Of a DNA stretch of 64,000 nucleotides, positions 7,941-17,023 are shown one piece after another. How positions within the stretch are numbered: position 1 is the first letter of the stretch; every line of letters starts with the position of its first letter. The notes under the pieces are model-generated. The model was not told the DNA's origin. It searched no databases and saw only the letters and a program-made list of their open reading frames with translations. This DNA comes from Alicyclobacillus sp. ALC3 (lineage in GTDB: Bacteria; Bacillota; Bacilli; Alicyclobacillales; Alicyclobacillaceae). Where the stretch lies: the NCBI RefSeq assembly GCF_028751195.1, contig NZ_CP066784.1:4154001-4218000 (forward strand), given 5' to 3'. The translations under genes were made by a program, and so were the position numbers.

Positions 7941-8999
7941 GTGCGCATCTGGATGGGGGTTCAACGGTTGTGGCGCGGAGGTGGAACAGAGACACACGTC
8001 ATAACGCTAGCACAGGCTTTACGGCAGAAAGGGCATCAGGTCACGTTCTGCACCTCTGGCGGAGCGTGGGTCAACAAGGTTCGTCGCCTTGGATTTCCTG
8101 TCCACGTCGTGGCGATGAACCAGGGTAGCGGTGTGGCTTTGTTGCGCAACAAGCTGCTCTTCAGTCAGGTCGATGTTTTGCACGCACACGACAGTTCTAG
8201 TCTACAGGCTTTCGCCGCGGCAGTGGGGCCACTTCTAAGGAGTCCAAAGCTCGTCTACACCGTCCACGGGACGTATGTTTCGAAGCGCGCTCTGGTGCTT
8301 GCGCGCCGGCGTGCCAATGAAGTCATTGTAGTTTCTGCAACAGCGGCCAACCTGGTTGCGAAGTCAATCCCGCGAACGCGTCTAACGGTAGTACCAAACG
8401 GAGTCGACACAACCGTGTTTCGCCCCGCGCCAGAGCGTGGGCAACAGTTCCGGCAGCAGTACAGGATTCCGCTTGGCGCACGCGTGATTGGTTACAGTGG
8501 TCGCTTCACTTTCGACAAAATCAATCTAGGACGACGCACAGTGCGGGTACTCGCCAAGTACGCAGAGAAAAACCCGGGTGTTCACATTCTTGTCGCAGGG
8601 CGCGGGTCAGGACGGCTTGGTATTCGCGTTCCACGCGTTCATGTGGTGGGGCACATCGAATCGATGCAGAATTTCTTCAATGCCTGCGATGGAGTGATTG
8701 CGACTGGCCGTACTGCTGTGGAGGCTGCACTGTGCGGAGCGAATGTGGTTGCGCTAGGCACCGCAGGGCTGCAAGGTCGCTTAACTCTCGCGACGCTCTC
8801 ACGCCTTTCCCGGACCAACTTTGGCGATCACGGTCCTCATCGTGCGTGGTCGGACCAGCAATTGTGGACGGAATTGGCTTCGTTGCGTCATCGCAGGACG
8901 CAAGCGTCGGAGTTGTCGCAGTTGCGGCAGGTACTTGCCGGTCGGTTGTCTGCTATGCAGATGGCGAACAGGATTGTGGCGGTTTATCGGCATGGGTAG
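7941..8999 (+). CDS. Glycosyltransferase family 4
   Basis: 352 residues, GT-B type. The acceptor half starts with a glycine-rich loop (RLWRGGGTETHVITLAQAL), includes LVYTVHGTYVSKR, and is followed by VVPNGVDTTVFRP, which is typical of GT4. The donor half is less canonical: GYSGRFTFDKINLG occurs, but the usual E-x7-E signature is weak (IATGRTAVEAALCGANVVAL), so donor preference may differ. GTG 7941 is chosen because a GGAGGG ribosome site sits eight bases upstream; an in-frame GTG at 7860 lacks one. It shares its upstream region with the divergent MBL/Rieske gene. Confidence 0.85.
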   Translation: MRIWMGVQRLWRGGGTETHVITLAQALRQKGHQVTFCTSGGAWVNKVRRLGFPVHVVAMNQGSGVALLRNKLLFSQVDVLHAHDSSSLQAFAAAVGPLLRSPKLVYTVHGTYVSKRALVLARRRANEVIVVSATAANLVAKSIPRTRLTVVPNGVDTTVFRPAPERGQQFRQQYRIPLGARVIGYSGRFTFDKINLGRRTVRVLAKYAEKNPGVHILVAGRGSGRLGIRVPRVHVVGHIESMQNFFNACDGVIATGRTAVEAALCGANVVALGTAGLQGRLTLATLSRLSRTNFGDHGPHRAWSDQQLWTELASLRHRRTQASELSQLRQVLAGRLSAMQMANRIVAVYRHG

Positions 9000-9240
9000 A
9001 CGGCCCTCGCGGCAGTGATGCCAGCGCGCATGAGCTGTACTCAGATGGGGCGGAGGAGTGTTCTGGACTGGAGTGTCCGGGATTCTCCTCCTATCATAAT
9101 GGGGATGGACGTGTAACATCCTCCACCACGGTGTGCAAAGGATGATGACATCAATGCATTCGGAAAGTTGCGCGCAAGTGGTCGATGTAGGGTATTATGA
9201 TGCTACTGTGAATACCGATAAACGCGGAGGATAGTAGACT

Positions 9241-10173
9241 GTGGAGGATATAGAGAAAATCGGGCTTCGAACCTCAACGCTTAGCAGTCAAGGGCGTTTT
9301 CGGTTGATAGGTAACCAGATTTGGCGTTCGCGCTGGACGGCGGATATCTCGTTGCTGCTTGTTGCTTTGGTTTGGGGAACGACCTATGTCGCGTCTAAAG
9401 CTGTTGTCTCTAGCGTGCCTGTAATGGAATTCCTGTTCATTCGCTTTCTACTGACGACAGTCCTCATGTTGCCTCTAACCTTCACTGCGATCCGCAGAGC
9501 AGACGGCTCCACATGGATAACCGGGATCGTGTTTGGAGTGTTCCTGTTAGCCATATTTACACTCGAAACCTATGGTGTGGCAAACACGTCTGCGGCAAAT
9601 GCGGGATTCATCATCAGTCTCTTTGCGGTGATGGTTCCTTTGATTCACAGTGTTCTGTACCGGAAACGTCCCAAATTGACTTTGCTTGGTGCTGTAATAC
9701 TTTCGGTACTGGGAACAGCCCTATTGACCCTTCGTGGATATCACATCAACATGGGCGACTTCTTGGTTCTTGGGGCAGCTTTTTGTCGTGCTGTGCAAAT
9801 GACCGCTACGAAGAGGTTGACGGACGGTAAAGAAATGAATTCAGGGGCATTAACGACAATCCAATTGGGGGTTGTCGCTGTTGGATCCGGATTTGTGACA
9901 TTGATTCAGCATCCTTCATACACCCACCTGACTCTCTCCTTCTGGCTGATTACAGGTTACTTGGCTGTGTTCGCGACAATGTTCGCGTTTTTTGTTCAAC
10001 TGACCATGATTCGCAGAACTTCACCTTCAAGGGTTGCTGTTCTGATGAGTAGTGAACCAATTTTTGCGGCGCTAGCTTCAGTACTCATTCTTGGAGAGAG
10101 TCTCTCCGTGACGGCAATGATTGGAGGAGCATGTATTATTGCAGGAATGTTATGGGCGCGGAACTTAACGTAG
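9241..10173 (+). CDS. EamA/DMT-family transporter
   Basis: 310 residues with about ten predicted membrane segments in two repeated EamA halves. The first half has ALVWGTTYVASKAVV and the second ends with VAVLMSSEPIFAALASVLIL, the conserved part of the family. These proteins export or import metabolites such as amino acids; the substrate is not predictable. A GGAGGA ribosome site precedes the GTG. The 240 bases upstream contain no gene, only a GGAGGAG/CTCCTCC inverted repeat near 9052-9090 without a T-run. Confidence 0.85.
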   Translation: MEDIEKIGLRTSTLSSQGRFRLIGNQIWRSRWTADISLLLVALVWGTTYVASKAVVSSVPVMEFLFIRFLLTTVLMLPLTFTAIRRADGSTWITGIVFGVFLLAIFTLETYGVANTSAANAGFIISLFAVMVPLIHSVLYRKRPKLTLLGAVILSVLGTALLTLRGYHINMGDFLVLGAAFCRAVQMTATKRLTDGKEMNSGALTTIQLGVVAVGSGFVTLIQHPSYTHLTLSFWLITGYLAVFATMFAFFVQLTMIRRTSPSRVAVLMSSEPIFAALASVLILGESLSVTAMIGGACIIAGMLWARNLT

Positions 10174-10227
10174 ACTTCTTCAGCTAACATTAAAATGTCG
10201 AGTGGTCGGTTGGGGAGAGGTATGGAT

Positions 10228-10719
10228 ATGACGGAACGACGGATGTATGTAGACAAAGAAGTTCATAAGAAACTGGCCGTCGATCTATTTAATTTGACAT
10301 GGGACCTAATAGAAAAAATCAACCGAAGCGAAATTGACAATGGAGAGATGGTGAACGCAGCCCATGCGTCGCGCTTTCATTGGGGACTAGTAGGCTCCCC
10401 TTTGAACCTTGCAAGAGGTGAATGGCAGATCTCACGGGTATATTCCGTTTTGGGCAGGTCTGAACCTTCTCTGTTTCACGCTAAAAAGTCTTTGGAAATC
10501 TGCTTGGACAGTCAACTTGGGGATTTCGATTTAGGCTTTGCCTACGAAGCGATGGCACGTGCATACGCAGTGCAGGGTGACTCGATGCAACGTGATCAAA
10601 ACATTCGGCTTGCCAAGTATGCCGCCGACCGTATTGGCAAAGAAGACGATAGGACATGGTTGCTCAAGAACGTGGATACTGTGACTTCGCTTTCACTGCC
10701 CGACTTGGGAGAGAACTGA
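10228..10719 (+). CDS. Conserved hypothetical helical-repeat protein
   Basis: 163 residues, soluble and mostly alpha-helical. The segment SRVYSVLGRSEPSLFHAKKS and the following FAYEAMARAYAVQGD look like a pair of TPR-type helices, so it may be a protein-interaction scaffold. I know similar unnamed proteins in Bacilli but no established function. ATG 10228 is chosen because GGGGAGAGG ends seven bases before it; the ATG six bases upstream would be too close. Located 54 bases after the transporter, possibly in the same transcript. Confidence 0.65.
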   Translation: MTERRMYVDKEVHKKLAVDLFNLTWDLIEKINRSEIDNGEMVNAAHASRFHWGLVGSPLNLARGEWQISRVYSVLGRSEPSLFHAKKSLEICLDSQLGDFDLGFAYEAMARAYAVQGDSMQRDQNIRLAKYAADRIGKEDDRTWLLKNVDTVTSLSLPDLGEN

Positions 10720-10843
10720 GATTGGTTGTGCTACTGCACCAGTATGTTTTGCTGAGTGCAAATATTTCGAGGATTAATCTGCTTCCAAGCGCCGGGCAAT
10801 GTTGAGAGTTCCATCTCCAATGCCTGAGGAAGGAGGAAAAAAT

Positions 10844-11389
10844 GTGCAGAATCAGTGGCTCATTCGACTGGCAAGTGACAGCGACTACGAACACATGGCA
10901 AGAGTTCACGTCGACAGTTGGCGAACGACGTACAAAGGTATCGTACCTGACCACTTTCTTGCTGAGCTGTCGTACGAAACAAGCGAGGCAAGGTGGCGTC
11001 GAATCTCAGAGCAAAGCGGCCCCGATTATGCCTTGCTCGTAGCGGAAAACAAAGATGGCCAGATTGTCGGGTTTGCAAACGGCGGAAGAGAACGGTCGGG
11101 AGACACCCTCTACGATGGAGAGCTATATGCGATTTACTTGGTCGAATCTCACCAACGTCAGGGGATTGGCAGGGGGCTGTTCCAGCGCATCGTTCGGCAC
11201 TTGGTTGAAACAAGTCGTCATTCGATGCTGATATGGGTTCTGGCCGATAATCCAGCGTGTCGCTTTTACGAATCGATGGGTGGCGTTCCCATCATGGAAC
11301 AGGCCGTCGAAATTGGCGGGAAGCACCTCAGAGAGATTGGGTATGGGTGGACGGATGTGCGAACAACATCGGACTGTTGTACAATTTGA
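10844..11389 (+). CDS. GNAT family N-acetyltransferase
   Basis: 181 residues. The acetyl-CoA loop QRQGIG and the downstream NPACRFYESMGG are classic GNAT motifs B and C. The early stretch VHVDSWRTTYKGIVPD is typical of a common Bacillales subgroup acting on small amines or protein N-termini. GTG 10844 is preferred: AGGAGG lies seven bases upstream, while longer in-frame alternatives lack a site. The stop codon falls inside the first copy of a repeated element (11382-11395). Confidence 0.88.
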   Translation: MQNQWLIRLASDSDYEHMARVHVDSWRTTYKGIVPDHFLAELSYETSEARWRRISEQSGPDYALLVAENKDGQIVGFANGGRERSGDTLYDGELYAIYLVESHQRQGIGRGLFQRIVRHLVETSRHSMLIWVLADNPACRFYESMGGVPIMEQAVEIGGKHLREIGYGWTDVRTTSDCCTI

Positions 11390-11433
11390 CACTTAGGCGT
11401 GGGCATCCGCTGCTGTAGGTGTCAATTTGACAC
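11382..11433. repeat. Repeated palindrome-like element
   Basis: The 14-mer CAATTTGACACTTA occurs twice, at 11382-11395 (spanning the GNAT stop) and 11423-11436. In the second copy it is part of a perfect 7+1+7 palindrome, GTGTCAATTTGACAC (11419-11433). It could be an operator, a target-site scar or part of a terminator; no T-run follows. Confidence 0.45.
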
Positions 11434-11436
11434 TTA

Positions 11437-11846
11437 CACGTGAGGACGCCGCGCTCACTCGGCCCAGAGGATCTGCTGAAGACTGTGACCATCCGTCTAT
11501 CCGTCTGAGCCGCACTCCGTTGTCAAAGGGATTGAGCGGCAGGTGTATCACCTCTCAAACCATACGGGCCAGTTCGTCTACCTGACCAAGCAAATTCGTG
11601 GAGCGGATTGGGAGACGCTTCCTATTCCAGGTGGCAATTAAAAGGATTATATGAAAAATATGGTAAACCACTTTGGCGAGGCTGCGTTGGGGAGGAGAAT
11701 AGGCACTTGCAGGAGATCGTATGAAGGCTCTGACTAGCACGACACAATTTCTGATACCAGGATTGGATGATTAGATAATCACTGTGAGACTCGGGTAGCG
11801 GTGCATTAGACTTGGGGCGTCAAGCTAGGGGGAAGGGGATTCCAAC
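11437..11846. other. Gene-poor stretch with a short coding relic
   Basis: No complete gene is visible. On the plus strand 11489-11641 reads as 50 codons in frame, ending with GQFVYLTKQIRGADWETLPI and a stop, with protein-like composition but no start or ribosome site. It is probably the 3' end of a lost gene whose family I do not recognise. The last 120 bases before 11847 should contain the promoter of the VOC gene. Confidence 0.4.
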
Positions 11847-12224
11847 ATGCTTTCGGAGCATTCATTCTACGGCATCGATCACGTCCAACTTGCTGGTCCC
11901 GCAAATTGCGAGGATGCGGCACGCCGTTTCTTCGGCGACATTCTTGGTATGGAGGAGGTCGAAAAGCCGGAGGCATTGAAACGAAACGGTGGTGTGTGGT
12001 TTCGTTGCGGCGGCCATCAAGTCCACATCGGGATCGACAAAAACTTCCTCCCAGCGAAAAAGGCGCATCCAGCGATTCATGTGCAGAATTTGGCGGCGTT
12101 GAAGGAACGGATCATCAGCTATGGCATCCACGTCAAGGATGATGAGCTACTGCCCGGTGCAGATCGATTCTACGTGGATGATCCATTCGGCAATCGACTC
12201 GAGTTCCTGGAGTGGATGGAGTGA
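11847..12224 (+). CDS. VOC family (glyoxalase-like) protein
   Basis: 125 residues forming two beta-alpha-beta-beta-beta units of the vicinal oxygen chelate fold. The opening YGIDHVQLAGP and the closing RFYVDDPFGNRLEFLEW carry the usual metal-ligand positions (His near residue 12 and Glu near residue 120). Members include glyoxalases, dioxygenases and resistance proteins, and nothing narrows the reaction. A GGGGGAAGGGG ribosome site precedes ATG 11847. Stand-alone gene. Confidence 0.82.
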   Translation: MLSEHSFYGIDHVQLAGPANCEDAARRFFGDILGMEEVEKPEALKRNGGVWFRCGGHQVHIGIDKNFLPAKKAHPAIHVQNLAALKERIISYGIHVKDDELLPGADRFYVDDPFGNRLEFLEWME

Positions 12225-12384
12225 CCAGTATGCCAATCAACTTCCACGACGAGAAAATCACCACTGTACCGCTCTCCACGATAAGAGGGATTTCTTTGCC
12301 TGATTTGTGGCACTTTTTCATCTACCCGTATCCATTTGACCATCTTAATCGTTAATCTGGTGTCAGCAGAAAGGAGGGGCTACG

Positions 12385-13116
12385 GTGACCCAACCAGGCT
12401 TCTTTACGCAACCATCCGAATCAGCCGACCAGGAGAGCTATCAGGCGATCCCGCACTTGCGACGGAAGTTGCTGCGATACTGTGAATTTCTGAGTGGATC
12501 CCGACACGATGCGGAGGATTTAGTCCAGACGACGATGCTCAAGGCACTGCCGGTATTGAAAGGCACTCAAGAGCATCCCAATGTAACCGGGTTTCTGCGC
12601 CGAATTGCTAAGAACACATGGCTTGACCAGGTCCGCAAAACTGGCAAGTATCAGCTCTGTGATGTGGAGGACTTGGCAGGTCTCGCAAGTGTGGATTTAG
12701 CGGATCAATCCCCACTGGAAGAGGCCATGCAGGTACTGATTCGGAGACTGACGCCACAACAGCGCGCAGTCATTCTTCTCTGTGACGTGTTTCAATACAC
12801 GGATCAGGAAGGGGCGGAACTGCTACGAATCAGTCTTGGCGCAGTCAAGGCCACATTGCATCGGGCGAGGTTACGACTGCAACATATCACGGAAGATGGC
12901 AAAGTTCCCTGTAATGACGAATTGCAGAAAGACATTCTGCAAGCCTACGTCTCAGCATTTCAAGCATCGGATATCAGGATGCTGGTCCATCTTTGTCAAG
13001 GCGGGGTTCTCGATCCGGTTTTGGCTACAACAAAGGTTCTTACCTTTCCAGAGAGACAGGGTGAAGGGACAGACGCTGACAGCCACAATGCGACATCAAT
13101 GCTGGCCGCAGCATAA
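12385..13116 (+). CDS. ECF-type sigma-70 factor with C-terminal extension
   Basis: 243 residues. Region 2 is seen in SRHDAEDLVQTTMLKAL (about residues 39-55) and continues to the FLRRIAKNTWLDQVRK part. Region 4 is LTPQQRAVILLCDVFQY plus the helix-turn-helix ending AVKATLHRARLRLQ (about 117-169). About 70 further residues follow, beginning DELQKDILQAYVSAFQASD, which resembles the start of the SnoaL-like domain found in ECF41-type factors but is too short for the full domain. GTG 12385 follows AAAGGAGG. No anti-sigma factor is adjacent; clpP follows after 24 bases, suggesting an operon. Confidence 0.85.
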   Translation: MTQPGFFTQPSESADQESYQAIPHLRRKLLRYCEFLSGSRHDAEDLVQTTMLKALPVLKGTQEHPNVTGFLRRIAKNTWLDQVRKTGKYQLCDVEDLAGLASVDLADQSPLEEAMQVLIRRLTPQQRAVILLCDVFQYTDQEGAELLRISLGAVKATLHRARLRLQHITEDGKVPCNDELQKDILQAYVSAFQASDIRMLVHLCQGGVLDPVLATTKVLTFPERQGEGTDADSHNATSMLAAA

Positions 13117-13140
13117 CACGATTGCGAGGGTGATTCGGTT

Positions 13141-13719
13141 ATGAGCCTGATTCCATATGTGATTGAGCAAACAAGCCGTGGTGAACGCAGCTACGACATC
13201 TATTCCCGCCTGCTGAAAGACCGCATTGTACTGGTTGGTTCTGCCATTGACGATGATCTATCCAATTCAATTGTGGCACAACTTCTTTTCCTTGCAGCGG
13301 ATGATCCCGATAGAGATATCCAGATGTACATCAACAGCCCCGGTGGCTCGGTTACGGCTGGCTTCGCCATCTACGATACCATGCAACACATCAAGCCGGC
13401 TGTGTCGACCATCTGCATTGGGATGGCAGCGAGTTTTGGGGCCGTACTACTCACGGCAGGCGCAACAGGCAAACGATTTGCGCTACCGAACAGTGAAGTG
13501 ATGATCCATCAGCCGCTCGGTGGAGCTCGAGGGCAGGCGTCCGACATCAAAATCCATGCGGATTGGATTTTGAAGACACGGGAGAAAATCAACGCCCTCT
13601 TGGCGAGACACACAGGGCAACCTGTCGAACGAATCGCAGCGGACACTGACCGGGATCGGTTCCTGAGCGCCGATGAAGCAAAGGCGTATGGTCTCATAGA
13701 CGACGTGATCGCAAGATAG
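13141..13719 (+). CDS. clpP: ATP-dependent Clp protease proteolytic subunit (ClpP paralogue)
   Basis: 192 residues, full length for ClpP. The catalytic triad is visible: Ser98 in GMAASFG, His123 in MIHQPLGG, and Asp172 in [10 protein letters not shown]; the oligomerisation segment [11 protein letters not shown] is also intact. ClpP forms barrel-shaped tetradecamers that degrade substrates fed by Clp/Hsp100 ATPases. Its position 24 bases after an ECF sigma gene suggests a specialised paralogue rather than the housekeeping copy. The upstream gap has only a weak AGGGTG ribosome site. Confidence 0.92.
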   Translation: MSLIPYVIEQTSRGERSYDIYSRLLKDRIVLVGSAIDDDLSNSIVAQLLFLAADDPDRDIQMYINSPGGSVTAGFAIYDTMQHIKPAVSTICIGMAASFGAVLLTAGATGKRFALPNSEVMIHQPLGGARGQASDIKIHADWILKTREKINALLARHTGQPVERIAADTDRDRFLSADEAKAYGLIDDVIAR

Positions 13720-13748
13720 ACCTGGGGACGGAGATAGGCCATGCGAAA

Positions 13749-13792
13749 GCGACGGTCGTTAGCTGGCATATGCACAACAGTTCGACCGTCGC
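13749..13792. repeat. Long inverted repeat downstream of clpP
   Basis: A perfect 10-bp stem, GCGACGGTCG (13749-13758) and CGACCGTCGC (13783-13792), encloses 24 bases. There is no T-run on either strand. It may act as a bidirectional terminator or mRNA stabiliser between clpP and the convergent lipoprotein pseudogene. Confidence 0.5.
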
Positions 13793-13849
13793 ATCAATGG
13801 TAAACGACTGATCAATCCTTGCTACAAGTCAATTGGTCCGTCCACGCAA

Positions 13850-14838
13850 TTACTGGTTCTCTTTCGAGTTAAGTTCAACAATTGAAACATCCCCATTACC
13901 CGCCACGTATGCTCCGTTTGCAGTCACATCGCCAATCTGTTCTCCAGACTTGATCACTACATGCCACCTACCCCAACTTTGTCCGTTGTCATTGGAATCA
14001 TAGATGGTCGTCCCATCCGTGAGGTATATCGTTCCTTTCACGACTGACATGCTCACCACTTGAGACACTGGAACTGGAGTAGAGGATTGCCACGATTGAC
14101 CACCGTTCTGCGTAGTGTAAATTACAGTTTTCCCATTGCTGAAGACAACGGGCATTAGACCTTTTTGTGCAGATGAGAAGGTTGGTGCTAAAGGACGTGC
14201 ATAGTACTTCTTCAAACTGCGTGGAACAGGCACACTTTGAAGTTGCCAAGAATGCCCGCCATCGTGTGTGATATACAGCACGACTTGTCCGGGATGTTGC
14301 CCATTGTCTACTGTTATCCATCCCGTAGAACTGTTTACGAAGGCCATCCCCGTTTTTATTCCAAGGAGAAGTTTGTTCGACTCAGCTTTACTAAGTACTT
14401 GCGACCATGTTTTCCCACTGTCTGATGTGTGGTACAGGTCAATTGGTTCCTGTGCTGTTGCTGGTCCTTGTGAAGCCAGCAGCCAACCGTGGTGCGCATC
14501 GGAGAAGCTGACATCGGCTAAGATGTACGGCTTTGGAATTGATGTAGATGTCCACGAAGTACCACCGTTTGATGTGTAGAACAGCATTGTTTTCTTACTG
14601 TTGGATACGAAAAACCACGCGCGCTGGCGTTGACTTGAAGAGGTGCTGGGGAATTCGAAGAAGTGTTATTGCCAACATGACCGGAACTGCTCGCTTGGTT
14701 AGATAATTCATGTTTACTTTTAGATGATCCAAGTTGCACGACGGCATTTTGTGTTTGGTTCGACACTTGCGTACCGCAACCAGATAAGAGAAGACCCGCA
14801 GTCGCGATGATGACCATTGTTGCTGCACTCGAATTCAA
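13850..14838 (-). pseudogene. BNR/Asp-box repeat lipoprotein, frameshifted
   Basis: The 5' part (TTG 14838, with AAAGGAG upstream) encodes a lipoprotein signal, MVIIATAGLLLSGCG, with lipobox LSGC, then a Ser/Asn-rich linker. The 3' part, readable to 13850, encodes several Asp-box repeats (S/T-x-D/N-x-G-x-S/T-W), for example YTSNGGTSW, YITHDGGHSW and YTTQNGGQSW, so the mature product would be a secreted beta-propeller-like lipoprotein. The two parts are in different frames. The break maps to the alternating GC run at about 14617-14624: removing one GC dinucleotide restores a continuous frame (ASAWFFVSNSKKT). It may be a real mutation, a slippage-prone switch or a sequencing error. Confidence 0.75.
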
Positions 14839-15383
14839 AAGCAGACTCCTTTCTTCGTGTAGCCACACAGACTTTAAACAATGTACTTTAGACGATCCGA
14901 AATGGGATTGTGCTTCATCGGAGTACCACCACTTCCACAGCCCGTAGTGGATGACGCCAGTCTTTAGTGCAAGCTGGTCGTACGCGGAAAGCAGGAGAGA
15001 GGTCATGCCTATGTAGACCAGTTGTTTCGGTCGAGACGCGGAAGAAGTTCAGCAACATAGCGTTGAGAGTGGGATACATGCCAAGGAATCAAGCTGACTG
15101 TGGACTGTGCTTGGATCGGGTCGGTGATTATCGGGCGAACCGCAGATGGGTATCGTGATAAGACAGGGTGGATTCGGCCTCCACCAACGATTTGCAATTG
15201 CATAGAGAGATGTGATGCTGGCCAGGACTTCTGACCATATTTTGTCGAGGGCAGGCGATGATGGCAGGGGTGTTCAGGAGCATTATTGTATTTAATGGGT
15301 TGAATCTTAGAGGCTGAGCCCTACACCTCTCAAGAAGGGCTATAATTTAGGAATCAAAGAACCACACGAAGGGACTGTATGTC
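14839..15383. other. 545-base stretch without a recognisable gene
   Basis: Short frames on both strands lack ribosome sites and recognisable protein features. A TATAAT hexamer lies at about 15340, 40 bases before the next gene, and may be the -10 element of its promoter; no good -35 is seen at standard spacing. The inverted repeat GAGG/CCTC just before it is weak. Confidence 0.4.
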
Positions 15384-15737
15384 ATGGCTGAACTCGTTCG
15401 AGAAGGAGACAATATCGTTTTACGAATGTCTACGATAGAGAAATTGGAGGGCGTTCACGGGGATATAGAAGTGCCTGTTTCCGCCATCCAGTCTGTCACC
15501 GCACTTGATGATGTAATTCATGCTGTGCATGGATTAAAGATGCCGGGCAGCCGACTTCCTGGAGTATTTGCGATGGGAACATTTCTCTCGAACGAGGGCA
15601 CAACTTTTGCGATTGTTCACCATCAGAATAAACGGGGATTGAAGCTTACGTTGAATGGGACACCATACGGCGCACTCATCGTCGGTGTCGATGATCCGGA
15701 GCAAGTCGCCGCTAGATTAGGATTCAAGTCTGATTGA
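15384..15737 (+). CDS. Conserved hypothetical protein, possible bacterial PH-like domain
   Basis: 117 residues with regular beta-strand alternation: LVREGDNIVLRMSTIEKLEG near the start, then VPVSAIQSVTALDDV, and FAIVHHQNKRGLKLTLNG later. The pattern, with a turn motif resembling 'GxxxF.S' in GVFAMGTFLSNEG, suggests a small PH-like barrel similar to hypothetical proteins of Bacilli and Actinobacteria. No signal peptide or membrane segment. The function is unknown to me. The gene stands alone, with a likely promoter just upstream (TATAAT near 15340). Confidence 0.7.
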   Translation: MAELVREGDNIVLRMSTIEKLEGVHGDIEVPVSAIQSVTALDDVIHAVHGLKMPGSRLPGVFAMGTFLSNEGTTFAIVHHQNKRGLKLTLNGTPYGALIVGVDDPEQVAARLGFKSD

Positions 15738-16011
15738 CCTTGGAGGTGGGAGTGGGGCTCGGTAATCATAGCGTCAGGATTGGGGGCTACCTAAATGGTC
15801 AGCCCTCTCTGTGCTTAACGGATAACATGTACTGAGCAGCAAATGGGGGAGCTTGGCTACAGAGATCCTACCTCGCACGGCAGCTGGAGAACCCGTCGTA
15901 AGGATCGAATTTATAAACCTGAAGGGGATTAGTCCTTTTTCGCGACAGATATGTTTCACCTGCAACCTGAAGAAGGACGGAATACAGGCTAAGTTCGACT
16001 AAAATAAATTG

Positions 16012-16578
16012 TCATCCGTCGACTGCAACCGTTGGCTTTCTTGATAGATACAAGCCAATTCCAAAGCCTAATTTTATGCTCCCATCCAATGTGCCTATCG
16101 CCCAAAATGGGATTGAGTTGTCCGCTATCCCCGCTATGGAAAGTGCGGCCAACGGAATAGCCAGGAACAAGAAAGAGCGTCCGTGAACACACGAAAAGGG
16201 GATGAAATGTATTGGAGTAGCCAAAAGTGCCCCCAGCCAAATCATTCGAAAGTTCATTGTCGCAAAGTAACGTCCCGAAAATACAGACATGAGGACAAAC
16301 ATGAAAATGATCGACAGAGATGCAATGTTTCTTTGAAAACTACTCGATGCCCCGAAAGACAACCAATCGCGTATTATTTTGCTACGAAGTATGAATCCGA
16401 ATCCCACACCATAGCCAATGACAAAAACCACTGGATTAATCATGTAGTGACCGCCAAATATGGTTCCAAAAAAAATTATCATTCCAATCCACATAAGCCA
16501 TAGTCCAGCAATTCTCTTGTTTAAGAAGACGAGTCTTTCACCCTGCTTTAGACCCAGCTTTCGGAGCATGACGTTCAT
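16012..16578 (-). CDS. Hypothetical integral membrane protein
   Basis: 188 residues with about six hydrophobic segments, starting at LWLMWIGMIIFFGTIFGGHY. The stretch MNFRMIWLGALLATPIHFI in the middle has a His-Phe-Ile core seen in unnamed Bacillus membrane proteins. No transporter or enzyme motif is recognisable. ATG 16578 is selected because GGGAGG lies eight bases upstream. Both flanks (15738-16011 and 16579-17023) are gene-free. Confidence 0.7.
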   Translation of the reverse strand: MNVMLRKLGLKQGERLVFLNKRIAGLWLMWIGMIIFFGTIFGGHYMINPVVFVIGYGVGFGFILRSKIIRDWLSFGASSSFQRNIASLSIIFMFVLMSVFSGRYFATMNFRMIWLGALLATPIHFIPFSCVHGRSFLFLAIPLAALSIAGIADNSIPFWAIGTLDGSIKLGFGIGLYLSRKPTVAVDG

Positions 16579-17023
16579 TTGGTGCCTCCCTATTTGCTTC
16601 CAGTGGAAGCAGTACGGATAATGAGATACTACGCGCATTCTCACATGTCTCATTCATCTCACACAGCTGGCGACGGAACACGAACTCGTTCTTGCGCTAT
16701 CGTCCGGAAGTGCGCAAGAAGGGCTGACTCTACATACTGCATAAACATCAGCATCTTTGAATCAATTGGAAGCTACCGCTCGCAGGAACACTGAACTTTG
16801 GCTGAACGAGTCTGACGGCAGGAAATGTATGTAGAAGTACGGAAAGAGTCTGCAAACATAGAACTGTGCGAGCTTGATGAAAGCCGAAATGGGAAAGGCA
16901 AGTGAGAAATGTTCTATTACATAGTGCGGCACGACATTCACCTGACACTGCGTGGATTACGAGACGCACATGATATGTTTATTTTGACAGACAACAATGG
17001 GTAAGCGAGGCGAGGTACAAGGA
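16579..17023. other. Gene-poor stretch with two mini reading frames
   Basis: Two short plus-strand frames, 16828-16905 (25 codons) and 16909-17004 (31 codons, FYYIVRHDIHLTLRGLRDAH), sit nearly end to end in different phases. They may be pieces of one decayed gene. I do not recognise the product, and neither has a convincing ribosome site. Confidence 0.3.

Noticed and set aside
14518..15006. A longer lipoprotein start at 15006
   Set aside because: The lipoprotein signal is best served by TTG 14838, which has AAAGGAG upstream; the extension would bury the signal peptide.
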